Assembly: GCA_036960305.1 (NCBI GenBank)
Contig: JBALWA010000007.1
Location: 1 to 64,000, forward strand
Length of the DNA stretch: 64,000 bases
Reading direction: 5' to 3'
From: JBALVT01 sp036960305
GTDB taxonomy: Bacteria > Pseudomonadota > Gammaproteobacteria > Pseudomonadales > Halieaceae
Positions 53,992-62,543 of the stretch are shown here, piece by piece. Position 1 is the stretch's first letter. Every line of letters begins with the position of its first letter. The notes beneath the pieces were generated by a model. It ran no database searches. It saw only the letters and a list, made by a program, of their open reading frames with translations, and had not been told where the DNA came from. The position numbers were made by a program, and so were the translations under genes.

Positions 53992-55593
53992 ATGACGAAA
54001 GATACGAAATTGGACGTAATCGTCGTGGGGGCGGGTTTTGCCGGTATGCAGATGCTTTATCGCCTGCGGGGCCTCGGTTTTAGCGTAAGAGCACTGGAGT
54101 CCGGCGATGGTGTAGGTGGAACCTGGTTCTGGAACCGCTACCCCGGAGCCCGCTGTGATGTAGAGAGCATGCAGTACTCTTATCAATTCTCAGAGGAACT
54201 GCAACAGGAATGGGACTGGACCGAACGTTACGCTACCCAGCCCGAAATACTGCGCTATGCCAACCACGTGGCAGATCGATTTGATCTGCGGCGAGACATC
54301 GAGTTCGGATGCCGGGTGGCCTCAGCGATATTTGACGAAGAGGATAACCACTGGTGCATCACCACCGAAGACGGCACAAGTCTGGTAGCGCGTTTCTGTG
54401 TCATGGCCACTGGCTCTCTGTCGTCGGCCGCAGTACCCGAGATTGACGGTCTGGACACGTTCAACGGCCAGTACTGCCACACCGGAGAGTGGCCTACGCA
54501 GGCTTTGGATTTATCCACCAAGCGAGTAGCGGTAATCGGCACCGGCTCTTCCGGTATCCAGGCGATTCCCGAACTAGCAAGAACGAGTGCGCATTTGACA
54601 GTATTTCAACGTACCCCGGGGTATTCCTTGCCGGCTCACAACGCACCGCTTTCGCAGGAAGCCGTTACAGAAATCAAGAACAACTATTCGACTTTTTGCG
54701 CCGCCAATAAGGCGGAATGGGGCGGCGTGAGCTACCCTGGCGGTATGAACGCTACCTCTGCCCTGGATGTAAGCGAAGCGGAGCGGAACCGGGAATTTGA
54801 GACCCGCTGGGAAACCGGTGGTGTGGGCTTCCTGAGTTCCTTTTCCGATCTGCTGTTCCTACCGGAGTCCAATGAAATGGCCGCTAGGTTTATTCGTGAA
54901 AAGATACGAGCGGAGGTCAATGATCCCGAGTTAGCCGAGGCACTCTGCCCCGATGTTGTCGTAGGCTGTAAGCGCATTTGTCTTGATACCGAATACTACG
55001 CAACGTTTAACCGCGACAATGTTACGTTGGTCAGTGTGAAGGATCAGCCCATTGAGAAGATAACACCTAAAGGCCTGATTACAGGCGATCAGGAATACGA
55101 GTTCGACTGTATAGTCTTCGCCACCGGATTCGACGCCATGACAGGCGCCCTGCTGAAGATGGACATTCAGGGTAGAAATGGTCAAACCTTGCAACAAAAA
55201 TGGTCGGAAGGTGCCCCTAACTATCTTGGGCTCTGCGTCCACGGCTTTCCCAATATTTTTTCGATTTGCGGCCCCGGCAGCCCATCGGTCCTGACAAACG
55301 TACTGGTCTCGATCGATCAACACGTGAACTGGATCGCAGACTGCATAGAGTCGCTTAGAGAGCGACAGGTCCAGTGTATTGAAGCTGAGTCTACAGCCGA
55401 GGCGCTGTGGGTAGAGCACGGCAATGAGATTGTCGATCTAACCTTATTCACGGCTTGTAATTCATGGTATGCCGGGGCCAATATTCCAGGAAAGCCCCAA
55501 GGATTTATGCCCTACGCTGGCGGGCTGCCCGCCTACACCGCGAAGTGTGCGGAAGTCGCTGCGAACAACTACGAGGGTTTTAAGCTGAGTTGA
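53992..55593 (+). CDS. Type I Baeyer-Villiger monooxygenase
   Basis: 533 aa. FAD-binding GAGFAG (about 12-17) is followed by GVGGTWFWNRYPGARCDVES, the BVMO fingerprint FNGQYCHTGEWP (about 157-168, FxGxxxHxxxWP) and the NADPH-binding GTGSSG (about 183). Cyclohexanone/cyclopentadecanone-type enzymes insert oxygen next to a ketone in cyclic substrates. It is divergent from the SCP2-PhyH gene across a palindrome and convergent with the DUF1214 gene, suggesting oxidation of a ring compound taken up by TonB receptor 2. It is cytosolic. Confidence 0.92.
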   Translation: MTKDTKLDVIVVGAGFAGMQMLYRLRGLGFSVRALESGDGVGGTWFWNRYPGARCDVESMQYSYQFSEELQQEWDWTERYATQPEILRYANHVADRFDLRRDIEFGCRVASAIFDEEDNHWCITTEDGTSLVARFCVMATGSLSSAAVPEIDGLDTFNGQYCHTGEWPTQALDLSTKRVAVIGTGSSGIQAIPELARTSAHLTVFQRTPGYSLPAHNAPLSQEAVTEIKNNYSTFCAANKAEWGGVSYPGGMNATSALDVSEAERNREFETRWETGGVGFLSSFSDLLFLPESNEMAARFIREKIRAEVNDPELAEALCPDVVVGCKRICLDTEYYATFNRDNVTLVSVKDQPIEKITPKGLITGDQEYEFDCIVFATGFDAMTGALLKMDIQGRNGQTLQQKWSEGAPNYLGLCVHGFPNIFSICGPGSPSVLTNVLVSIDQHVNWIADCIESLRERQVQCIEAESTAEALWVEHGNEIVDLTLFTACNSWYAGANIPGKPQGFMPYAGGLPAYTAKCAEVAANNYEGFKLS

Positions 55594-55658
55594 ACAATGG
55601 ACCATTTTCCCATCCGGTATGATGACCTACAGCTGTAAGCTGGACCTGGGTAGTTTAC

Positions 55659-56963
55659 TCAGTTATGAAACCGGTGCTGAACATGCCGCTGGCGTATCTC
55701 GATCTGCTTTCGCCGTTCTTCAACACTCACCTGGGGTATCTCACCAGGTAAGTAATCGCGAATATCTGAAAACGGCACCACTTGCGCTCGCAATTCCGGC
55801 TCCCCTTCTGCCTTCATCCAGCGATGCGTAATAATCGCCTTTTGCCTGCCTTCAGTGTCGAGCCAGTTCGGGACGCCTGGGTCCTGGTGGGCCAGGACGA
55901 ACCAAACTTTTCCGTCCGGGCTTAGGTGGGCCTGCTCCATGTTGATGCTCGTGGTCCGGTCGGCGTAATTCCCAGCGTCGAACCAGGCGTGGGTATAGGT
56001 CTGGAATGACCAATAGGACGCGGCCGGAGGAGTCACCTCAATCACCATGGCCTTATCCGGGGCTAGATCAAAGGGAATGCCGCCATACAGTAAGGTAGAA
56101 GAGCCACCGCCTACAGAACGTACGCCGTTGGTTTCATTTACTGTGTCGGCGATGAGCGCCGCTTTCATCCAACGGTTCCAGCCTATGAGGCTGCCTTCAA
56201 TCCAGTTTGCGGCTGTGTTCAGACGTTGCGCGATCATTTCCTCAGTCAGAATTTCTGGCGAGCGGCCCTCACTGCCTATTCTAAGTAGATAGAATGCCCC
56301 TTCGGCATCGTTCTCCCAATCGGCGAAATAGACACGGATGGACAAGATCGTATGGTCCTCGGCAAGCTGAAGCCAATCGCCTTCCTGGGGATCAGGGCTG
56401 ACAGTGAGGGTAAAGTTTCCCTGTGCATCCATTGTCAGGTCGGATTTATCCAATGTTTGCGAGGCGCCTATCTGGCCCAGATGGAAATCCCCCAGACTGG
56501 TCTGGATGGCGATTTCTCGAACGCCGAGCAAATTCCCCGTAAGCCGATAAGTATTGCCACCCTTAATTTTTGCCCGAATGTACTTGTTATCGACGTTAGG
56601 GCCGCCCCAACCGGTGGTATCAGTGTTGATCACCAGTAAGGAAGGAAACTCTGGGTCGGCGTGATCGAATTCCAAGCGCAAGCCTTCAACCACCATGTGT
56701 GCCAACTGCCGCACACCTTCAGCGCGGTCACGATCACTGTCCATCGGAAAGGCACCACCTGAAAGAACCGTGGCACTGTCTTTCGCTAGCAGTCGCTGTC
56801 CAAGTTCATTCATGCGCTGCGTAAAGTCAGCCCAGGCCACTAGGCCAGGGCTATCTTGCAGTGCCGCCGCCACCTTCCTCTGTTGAACCTTCTGGTAGCT
56901 GCCCCCGGCGAACGTGCCGGCCAAGAAAACAACAACCAGTAGTAGTACGACTTTCTTGCTCAC
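55659..56963 (-). CDS. DUF1214 domain protein
   Basis: 434 aa with an N-terminal signal or anchor (VVLLLVVVFLAGTFAGG). The C-terminal DUF1214 region includes VRSVGGGSSTLLYGGIPFDL, YWSFQTYTHAWFDAGNYADR and VWFVLAHQDPGVPNWLDTEG. The biochemical role of the family is not established; members are common beside sterol and lipid oxidation genes. The start is GTG, with GAGGAT 9 nt upstream. It is 42 bp downstream of TonB receptor 2 on the same strand, probably one operon. Confidence 0.85.
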   Translation of the reverse strand: MSKKVVLLLVVVFLAGTFAGGSYQKVQQRKVAAALQDSPGLVAWADFTQRMNELGQRLLAKDSATVLSGGAFPMDSDRDRAEGVRQLAHMVVEGLRLEFDHADPEFPSLLVINTDTTGWGGPNVDNKYIRAKIKGGNTYRLTGNLLGVREIAIQTSLGDFHLGQIGASQTLDKSDLTMDAQGNFTLTVSPDPQEGDWLQLAEDHTILSIRVYFADWENDAEGAFYLLRIGSEGRSPEILTEEMIAQRLNTAANWIEGSLIGWNRWMKAALIADTVNETNGVRSVGGGSSTLLYGGIPFDLAPDKAMVIEVTPPAASYWSFQTYTHAWFDAGNYADRTTSINMEQAHLSPDGKVWFVLAHQDPGVPNWLDTEGRQKAIITHRWMKAEGEPELRAQVVPFSDIRDYLPGEIPQVSVEERRKQIEIRQRHVQHRFHN

Positions 56964-57005
56964 AGGTTCTGATCCTCAGGTAGTATTTAGGTAGAAGGGC
57001 TTGCC

Positions 57006-59249
57006 TTAGAACCAGTTGTATCTCAGCTCCAGACCGAGGGTACGCTCCGCCAGTCGCGGTACGGTTTGCGCATAGCCACCGCCGGGAAAACTGATAACAT
57101 TATTGGAGCGGATGCTCGTGACGTAATCCTGGTCAGCGGCGTTTTTGACGAATACCACAACCGAATAGTGGTCATCCCTGTCCCGCAGTTCTACGGCTAG
57201 ATCCAGAATTTCATAAGAATCCTGGATTGTGCCCTCGTCCTGGGATAGGTCGAACAGCACTTCATCTTGCCAGCGATAATTGCCCTTGAAGATCAGGTCA
57301 AAAGGCATACTGGTGAGCGGTAGCAGATAGTTAGCGTTAAGGGTAAGCCGCCAGTCTGGGGAGTGGGGAAGATCTCCCCCGGACAGGTCCTGAGTACCGG
57401 TTCCCAACGGGGGATTCGCGCAACTGCCGGGATCGCCTTCCGCCTGCTGACCGAAGGAACACGCGCCGTCTGGGTAGTCGTCGATCTCCGCGTTGATGTA
57501 TGCGACACCGCCGTAAATGGTAAGGTTTTCTGTGGCGCGCCATGAGAGGTCTAATTCAACCCCTTCTGTACTTACTTCACCGGCATTGGTTGTTTCGAAG
57601 TTGCCCGGCTCCTCATCCGTCGCTCCAGGGACAAATGCCTCAGCCTGGAAGTTCTCAAAATCGGTATAGAATATTGCGAGATTGACAGACATGCTGTTGT
57701 CGAAAAGGCTGCTTTTAATGCCCCATTCCCAGGCGTCACTACTCTCAGGTTCGATTGGTTCGAGATTCTCCACATCAGTACTTTGTACCAGGCTGTAGGC
57801 AGGGCCTTTATAGCCCTGGGCATAACTCACATAGGTCATTGTTGAATTGTTGACATCCCATTGCAGCGCGAGCTTGCCAGATAAATCGTCCTCATCGGTG
57901 CCATCCGAGACGGCCGGGTCTATCGCATCAGCACTTCCAGTTCGCTTGAACTTGTAGTCGATTTCATCATTGGTATAACGCCCGCCTATCGTTAGTCTCC
58001 AGCGCTCTGACATGTTGACAACCGCTTCACCGAAGGCGGCGTAGTTAGCGGTATCGACAGTAATGTCTGAATCAATGTCCCGGTTTATTAGTTCAAGAAT
58101 TTGATTAGTCTGGCTATCAATGGTCTGGTCGAAATAGAATAGCCCAGCCACATAGCTGATGTATTGGTCTGCAGGGGAGTTAAGGCGCAACTCCTGGGTG
58201 AACTGTTCCTGTTCTTTCTCGCGCGTCGTTGCAAACCCCAGGGGATCTTCAGGCAACAAGCCCAGCCCGGTGCTGCTTATAAAATCCCAGCTTCGCCAGG
58301 CGCTGATGGACGTCACCGTGTAATCGCCAATTTGCCAGTCGATATGAATGGCATGGCCAATCGACTCGTTCTCCGAGAGCGGCGTTTGGCTCGTACTAGT
58401 GTTCAAGGTGTTGTTATCCTCGGATGCAACTACCGGCAGAAGACGCGTCGCCGAAGGTTCTTCGGCCTCACGCGCGGTGGATACAGTGCACTTACAGTCT
58501 GATTCCGCCCAATCAACTGTGTAGCCTATTTCCAGAGAATCCGTTGGCGTCCAAAGCAACTTGGCCTTCGCCAGTTTGTCTTCATGACCATTGTAGTCCT
58601 TGCCATCGTAGACATTTTCAATCCATCCGTCTGCATCGATGTAGCTACCCGTTAGTCGGTACGCCAGATTGCTCGATATGGGGCCGGAGATCGTACCCGC
58701 CACACGATATTCGCCATCTTCAATTGCCATTAGGCTGACATCAGCCTCTAGAGACTCCGTCGGCCGTTTGGAGATAAAGTTTATAACGCCCGCTGAGGCA
58801 TTCTTGCCAAACAAGGTGCCCTGGGGGCCGCGCAGGACTTCTACCCGCTCAATGTCGGGCAATTGCCCGAATGCCATTGCCGAACGCCCTAGTACAACGC
58901 CATCCACCAAAGTAGCGACACTCGGCTCCACTCCCTCACTAAAGGACTGGGTACCCAGACCCCGCACGTTGAAAGAGCTGTTCGACGGTTCAGAGCCCTG
59001 TTGCACTGTCAGGGACGGAACCAGGTTAGCGATATCGGCGGTCTGAATGATCTGGTTATCCGCAATCATGTCTGCTGATAAGGCCGAAACCGCAACGGCT
59101 ACATCTTGCAGGCTGGATGCGCGCTTTGTGGCCGTCACAATAACTTCTTCAAGTGCGAGAGAGCCCTGGGCTGCGACTATTTCTGAAGGCAAGGCAAGGG
59201 CTACTACGCCTAATAAGCTGGTGCTTAGCGTTCGTTTTAGTGCTTTCAT
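57006..59249 (-). CDS. TonB-dependent outer-membrane receptor 2
   Basis: 747 aa with a signal peptide ending near IVAAQ, then SLALEEVIVTATKRASSLQDV, plug motifs FNVRGLGTQSF and VEVLRGPQGTLFGKNASAG, and a beta-barrel ending ERTLGLELRYNWF with the terminal Phe. It is of the type used for organic nutrients. The ATG at 59249 has GGAG 8 nt upstream; an in-frame upstream stretch lacks a signal sequence. It is divergent from a TetR gene across a perfect 17-bp palindrome, which should make its expression substrate-dependent. Confidence 0.92.
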   Translation of the reverse strand: MKALKRTLSTSLLGVVALALPSEIVAAQGSLALEEVIVTATKRASSLQDVAVAVSALSADMIADNQIIQTADIANLVPSLTVQQGSEPSNSSFNVRGLGTQSFSEGVEPSVATLVDGVVLGRSAMAFGQLPDIERVEVLRGPQGTLFGKNASAGVINFISKRPTESLEADVSLMAIEDGEYRVAGTISGPISSNLAYRLTGSYIDADGWIENVYDGKDYNGHEDKLAKAKLLWTPTDSLEIGYTVDWAESDCKCTVSTAREAEEPSATRLLPVVASEDNNTLNTSTSQTPLSENESIGHAIHIDWQIGDYTVTSISAWRSWDFISSTGLGLLPEDPLGFATTREKEQEQFTQELRLNSPADQYISYVAGLFYFDQTIDSQTNQILELINRDIDSDITVDTANYAAFGEAVVNMSERWRLTIGGRYTNDEIDYKFKRTGSADAIDPAVSDGTDEDDLSGKLALQWDVNNSTMTYVSYAQGYKGPAYSLVQSTDVENLEPIEPESSDAWEWGIKSSLFDNSMSVNLAIFYTDFENFQAEAFVPGATDEEPGNFETTNAGEVSTEGVELDLSWRATENLTIYGGVAYINAEIDDYPDGACSFGQQAEGDPGSCANPPLGTGTQDLSGGDLPHSPDWRLTLNANYLLPLTSMPFDLIFKGNYRWQDEVLFDLSQDEGTIQDSYEILDLAVELRDRDDHYSVVVFVKNAADQDYVTSIRSNNVISFPGGGYAQTVPRLAERTLGLELRYNWF

Positions 59250-59349
59250 CCAATTATCTCCATCAGAAAACGTGCTTTGAATCCTGAAAGCTTCGCAGGG
59301 CAACATATTCATAGATGTGGCTGCAGAACGTGTCTCGCTTGACTTATTA

Positions 59350-59366
59350 TTAAAGAACTTCTTTAA
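59350..59366. promoter_or_regulatory. Perfect palindrome between TonB receptor 2 and TetR
   Basis: TTAAAGAACTTCTTTAA has 8-bp perfect arms around a single central base. It lies 101 bp before the receptor ATG and 32 bp before the annotated TetR start. Size and place fit a TetR-family operator controlling both genes. Confidence 0.65.
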
Positions 59367-59397
59367 ACATATCGTCTAAATATGCTAGTGTCAAGAT

Positions 59398-60132
59398 ATG
59401 GTCTATTCTGCATTATTGCTATGCATAGCATTGTTATGGGGTTTCGAATTGGCAACTAACAGGCAACCAGTTGAACGCGACAAAGCTGTCCTTCGTCGAC
59501 AGCACATTTTGGAGACGGCCGAAAGACTCTTTGCAGAACGCGGTGTAGAGAATGTCTCGCTGAACGAGATTAACAAGACGGCGGGCCAGAAGAATACATC
59601 GGCCCTGCACTATCACTTTAGTAACCGGCAGGGTTTGCTGTATGCCATTGTTGATCAGCATAGCGACGAGTTGCGACCCAAGATTGCAGCGCGCCTTGGT
59701 AAATTGGAGCGTGTGTCGGACAGTACACCTGATCCTCACGACTTCGTAAGTTCTTACATAGGTCCGTATGTTCAGAAGCTCAGTAATGTTCGGGGTGTTC
59801 GATTCTTGCAAATCATGGCTATGATGCTGACCAGTGATCCCATTCGCGCTGTTGTATTACGAGATACGAAAACCACGGAAGACCTACGGCCTCGTATTCA
59901 AGCATTGATGAATAGCTTCCTGATCGACTTGAGCCAAGAAGAAAGAAACATGCGGGCGCTGTCGTTTGGTTTGTTGATGTTCAGCACGCTCTCTGCCTAT
60001 AGCCATTTGGACAAGTCATCAGCGAAGGCCATATTTGGCAGCAAAACAAAATTTGTCCAGCACCTTAAAGCTATCCTCGTTGCGGTACTGACAGCTGAGC
60101 GTGGCGAGACAGATACTGGCCCGACTCGATAG
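59398..60132 (+). CDS. TetR family regulator divergent from TonB receptor 2
   Basis: TetR helix-turn-helix: RRQHILETAERLFAERGVENVS ... TSALHYHFSNRQGLLYAI, then a ligand-binding domain with VRGVRFLQIMAMMLTSDPIRA. From the ATG at 59398 it has 244 aa but starts with an improbable hydrophobic stretch (YSALLLCIALLWGF) and no good ribosome site. A TTG at 59449 behind GGGG would remove it and give a normal N-terminus (227 aa); the start is therefore unsure. It probably represses TonB receptor 2 and DUF1214 through the adjacent palindrome. Confidence 0.82.
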   Translation: MVYSALLLCIALLWGFELATNRQPVERDKAVLRRQHILETAERLFAERGVENVSLNEINKTAGQKNTSALHYHFSNRQGLLYAIVDQHSDELRPKIAARLGKLERVSDSTPDPHDFVSSYIGPYVQKLSNVRGVRFLQIMAMMLTSDPIRAVVLRDTKTTEDLRPRIQALMNSFLIDLSQEERNMRALSFGLLMFSTLSAYSHLDKSSAKAIFGSKTKFVQHLKAILVAVLTAERGETDTGPTR

Positions 60133-60140
60133 GCTTAGGT

Positions 60141-61676
60141 TTAGGCATTCAAACCGACACCGGCATACCTTATCCCCGTCAGTTCTGCCATCTCCTTCTT
60201 CCAGGTAGTCAGGTCTTCGATACTGAACTGATCCAGTGCATTATGACCGCACGCTCTTGCCATTACCTGCATCAGTTCAGTGGAAGCGCTGAAAAAGTTG
60301 TGCAGTCGGGTCGCACCTTTTTCCACATCCATACGCTTGCGCAACTCGGGGTCCTGGGTGGCAATGCCCGCGGGGCAGTTGTTGGTGTTACACATTCGTG
60401 CAGCGACACAGCCGATCGCCTGCATGGCGGAGTTGGATATCGCGACGCCGTCAGCTCCCAGACACAGCGCCTTAATAAAGTCTGCGGGTGTGCGCAATCC
60501 TCCAGTGATAATCAGCGTAACATCACCTCGATTCAAACTGTCCAGATGGCGCCGCGCCCTGGCCAATGCGGGTATGGTGGGAACAGAAATATTATCCCTG
60601 AAAATTAGCGGGGCAGCGCCGGTGCCTCCGCCCCGGCCATCCAGAATGATGTAATCGGCAGTGGCTTCCAGGGCAAAATCAATATCCTTCTCAATATGGT
60701 TTGCGGACAACTTGAAGCCTATGGGAACTCCCCCACTGATTTCCCTGACCCGCTGGGCGATTTCGCGGAAGTCCGCTGGGGATTGAAGGCCGACAAAAGT
60801 CGGTGGTGATATGGCGTCTGTATGCTCTGGTAGTCCACGCACCTGGGCGATTTTACCCGTGACCTTGCGTCCAGGAAGATGCCCGCCTGTTCCGGTCTTG
60901 GCGCCCTGCCCCCCCTTGAAATGGAATGCCTGCACCTGGGACATCAGCTCTTCCCGATAGCCGAACTTTGCGGAGGCCAGCTCATAAAAATAGCGGCTAT
61001 TGGCCTGCTGTTCTTCCGGTAACATGCCGCCCTCACCGGAACAAATTCCTGTGCCTGCTCGCTGGGCCCCTGTGGCCAATGCAATCTTCGCTTCCTCTGA
61101 CAATGCACCGAAACTCATATCAGATACAAATAGCGGGATATCCAGTTTCAAGGGCTTATCAGCGTTGGGGCCTATCACCAATCCGGTGTTAACCGGGTCG
61201 CCTTCCATCAGTGGCTTGGTCGCAAACTGCGCGACAAGCAATTGGATGTCATCCCAGTGTGGCAACTCGCTTCGCGGTACGCCCATGGACGCCATGGGGC
61301 CGTGATGCCCCACCTTACGCAGTCCATCTTCCGCTAGTGCGTGGATATACTCGACGGTTGGTTCTTCAGGCGTAGCCTGAGCCTTGGGTGAAGAACCAGA
61401 CTCCACAGGCGCCATCTCCTTGCCAATATCAGTACTTTGAAGGTTTTTATGGGAGCCGTCGCAATAGGGAGGGTTAGCTGTCTGTTTGCATTGGCACAGA
61501 TAGGCTTCCCCATCTTCTTTTGCAGTAAAGCTTGCCGGTGAGATATCAGTGCCGCGGTGCGAACCATCACAGAAAGGCTGGGAAGAGGACCGCCCGCACT
61601 GACACCAATAATATTCCTGGTCCGCCTTCAGTTCAGCTGCGATAGGTTTGACATCGTAAATGATGGGCTTGGACAT
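60141..61676 (-). CDS. CDGSH iron-sulphur/glutamate-synthase-like FMN protein
   Basis: 511 aa. Two N-terminal CDGSH modules match C-x-C-x2-(S/T)-x3-P-x-C-D-G-S-H exactly (CQCGRSSSQPFCDGSH at about 25 and CQCKQTANPPYCDGSH at about 61), each binding a 2Fe-2S cluster. The rest is the FMN/Fe-S synthase domain of GltB-type proteins (FVSDMSFGALSEEAKIALA, KGGQGAKTGTGGHLPG, CNTNNCPAGIAT). The glutaminase and GXGXG domains of true glutamate synthase are missing, so it is an oxidoreductase with an unknown substrate and not an amidotransferase. It is last in the yqjG-pirin operon, convergent with TetR. Confidence 0.88.
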   Translation of the reverse strand: MSKPIIYDVKPIAAELKADQEYYWCQCGRSSSQPFCDGSHRGTDISPASFTAKEDGEAYLCQCKQTANPPYCDGSHKNLQSTDIGKEMAPVESGSSPKAQATPEEPTVEYIHALAEDGLRKVGHHGPMASMGVPRSELPHWDDIQLLVAQFATKPLMEGDPVNTGLVIGPNADKPLKLDIPLFVSDMSFGALSEEAKIALATGAQRAGTGICSGEGGMLPEEQQANSRYFYELASAKFGYREELMSQVQAFHFKGGQGAKTGTGGHLPGRKVTGKIAQVRGLPEHTDAISPPTFVGLQSPADFREIAQRVREISGGVPIGFKLSANHIEKDIDFALEATADYIILDGRGGGTGAAPLIFRDNISVPTIPALARARRHLDSLNRGDVTLIITGGLRTPADFIKALCLGADGVAISNSAMQAIGCVAARMCNTNNCPAGIATQDPELRKRMDVEKGATRLHNFFSASTELMQVMARACGHNALDQFSIEDLTTWKKEMAELTGIRYAGVGLNA

Positions 61677-61690
61677 TTTTCTTTCCTTGT

Positions 61691-62530
61691 TTATGCCACG
61701 AGTCGTCCGGCGTTGTAATCTTGAATCGCCTGTTCAATTTCTTCAGCGGTATTCATAACAAACGGCCCGTACTGGCTAATGGGCTCCTGGATTGGCGTAC
61801 CGGCTAGTAACAATACCCTGGCGCCTTGTTCAGATGCGGTCACTGACAACGCGTCCCCCTGTTGGTAAATGCCCATCTGTCCTTCAGTCAAGTCAGTCGT
61901 TCCACCACTGAACACCAGTAGTAACACGGTTTGTTGTGGCTTAACAGCCAGTTCCCAACGTGCGCCAGGCTGCAAATCAATATCGAGATAGGTTGGCTGT
62001 GTGCTGCTTTCGGCCACGGGCCCGTATTCGGTGCCACCTGGAAGGGAAAGTGAACCTGCGATTAGCTTTACGCTAACCCCCTCCTCCGGACTGACAACGG
62101 GGATTTCCTTACTGGCATATTCCTGATAAGCAGCAGGTTTCATCTTCTCACTAGAAGGCAAATTCAGCCAGAGCTGGAATCCGTGTAACAAGCCGTCGGT
62201 TTGTTCGGGCATTTCTGAATGTATAACGCCTCTTCCAGCGGTCATCCACTGTACATCTCCGCTGGCGATGACGCCCTCGTTACCCAGGTGATCCTTGTGC
62301 CGCATGGCACCGTCGATCATGTAGGTGATGGTTTCAAATCCGCGATGGGGATGAGAGGGGAAGCCGCCTACATAGTCGGCGCCGTCCTCGGATCGTATTT
62401 CGTCGAGCATCAGGAAAGGGTCGATTTGCGCCATTACATCACGGCCCGCTATTCGACGGATTTTCACCCCGTCACCATCCGATGAGGGTCTGGCATTTAT
62501 TACCCGCTGTAGTGTTCGATACTTTTTCAT
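61691..62530 (-). CDS. Pirin family protein
   Basis: 279 aa, bicupin. The N-terminal cupin has the pirin metal motif (FPSHPHRGFETITYMIDG and HSEMPEQTDG), and the C-terminal cupin is typical of YhaK/YhhW-like pirins. Bacterial pirins bind Fe and several act as quercetinases or redox sensors. GAGGGC precedes the ATG. It is 14 bp from each neighbour, so clearly co-transcribed with yqjG and the CDGSH-GltB-like gene. Confidence 0.9.
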   Translation of the reverse strand: MKKYRTLQRVINARPSSDGDGVKIRRIAGRDVMAQIDPFLMLDEIRSEDGADYVGGFPSHPHRGFETITYMIDGAMRHKDHLGNEGVIASGDVQWMTAGRGVIHSEMPEQTDGLLHGFQLWLNLPSSEKMKPAAYQEYASKEIPVVSPEEGVSVKLIAGSLSLPGGTEYGPVAESSTQPTYLDIDLQPGARWELAVKPQQTVLLLVFSGGTTDLTEGQMGIYQQGDALSVTASEQGARVLLLAGTPIQEPISQYGPFVMNTAEEIEQAIQDYNAGRLVA

Positions 62531-62543
62531 TGTAATGCCCTCC

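Noticed and set aside
53815..54186. A 123-aa minus-strand ORF in the PhyH/BVMO region
   Set aside because: It is antisense to the certain BVMO start and covers the palindrome; composition is not protein-like.
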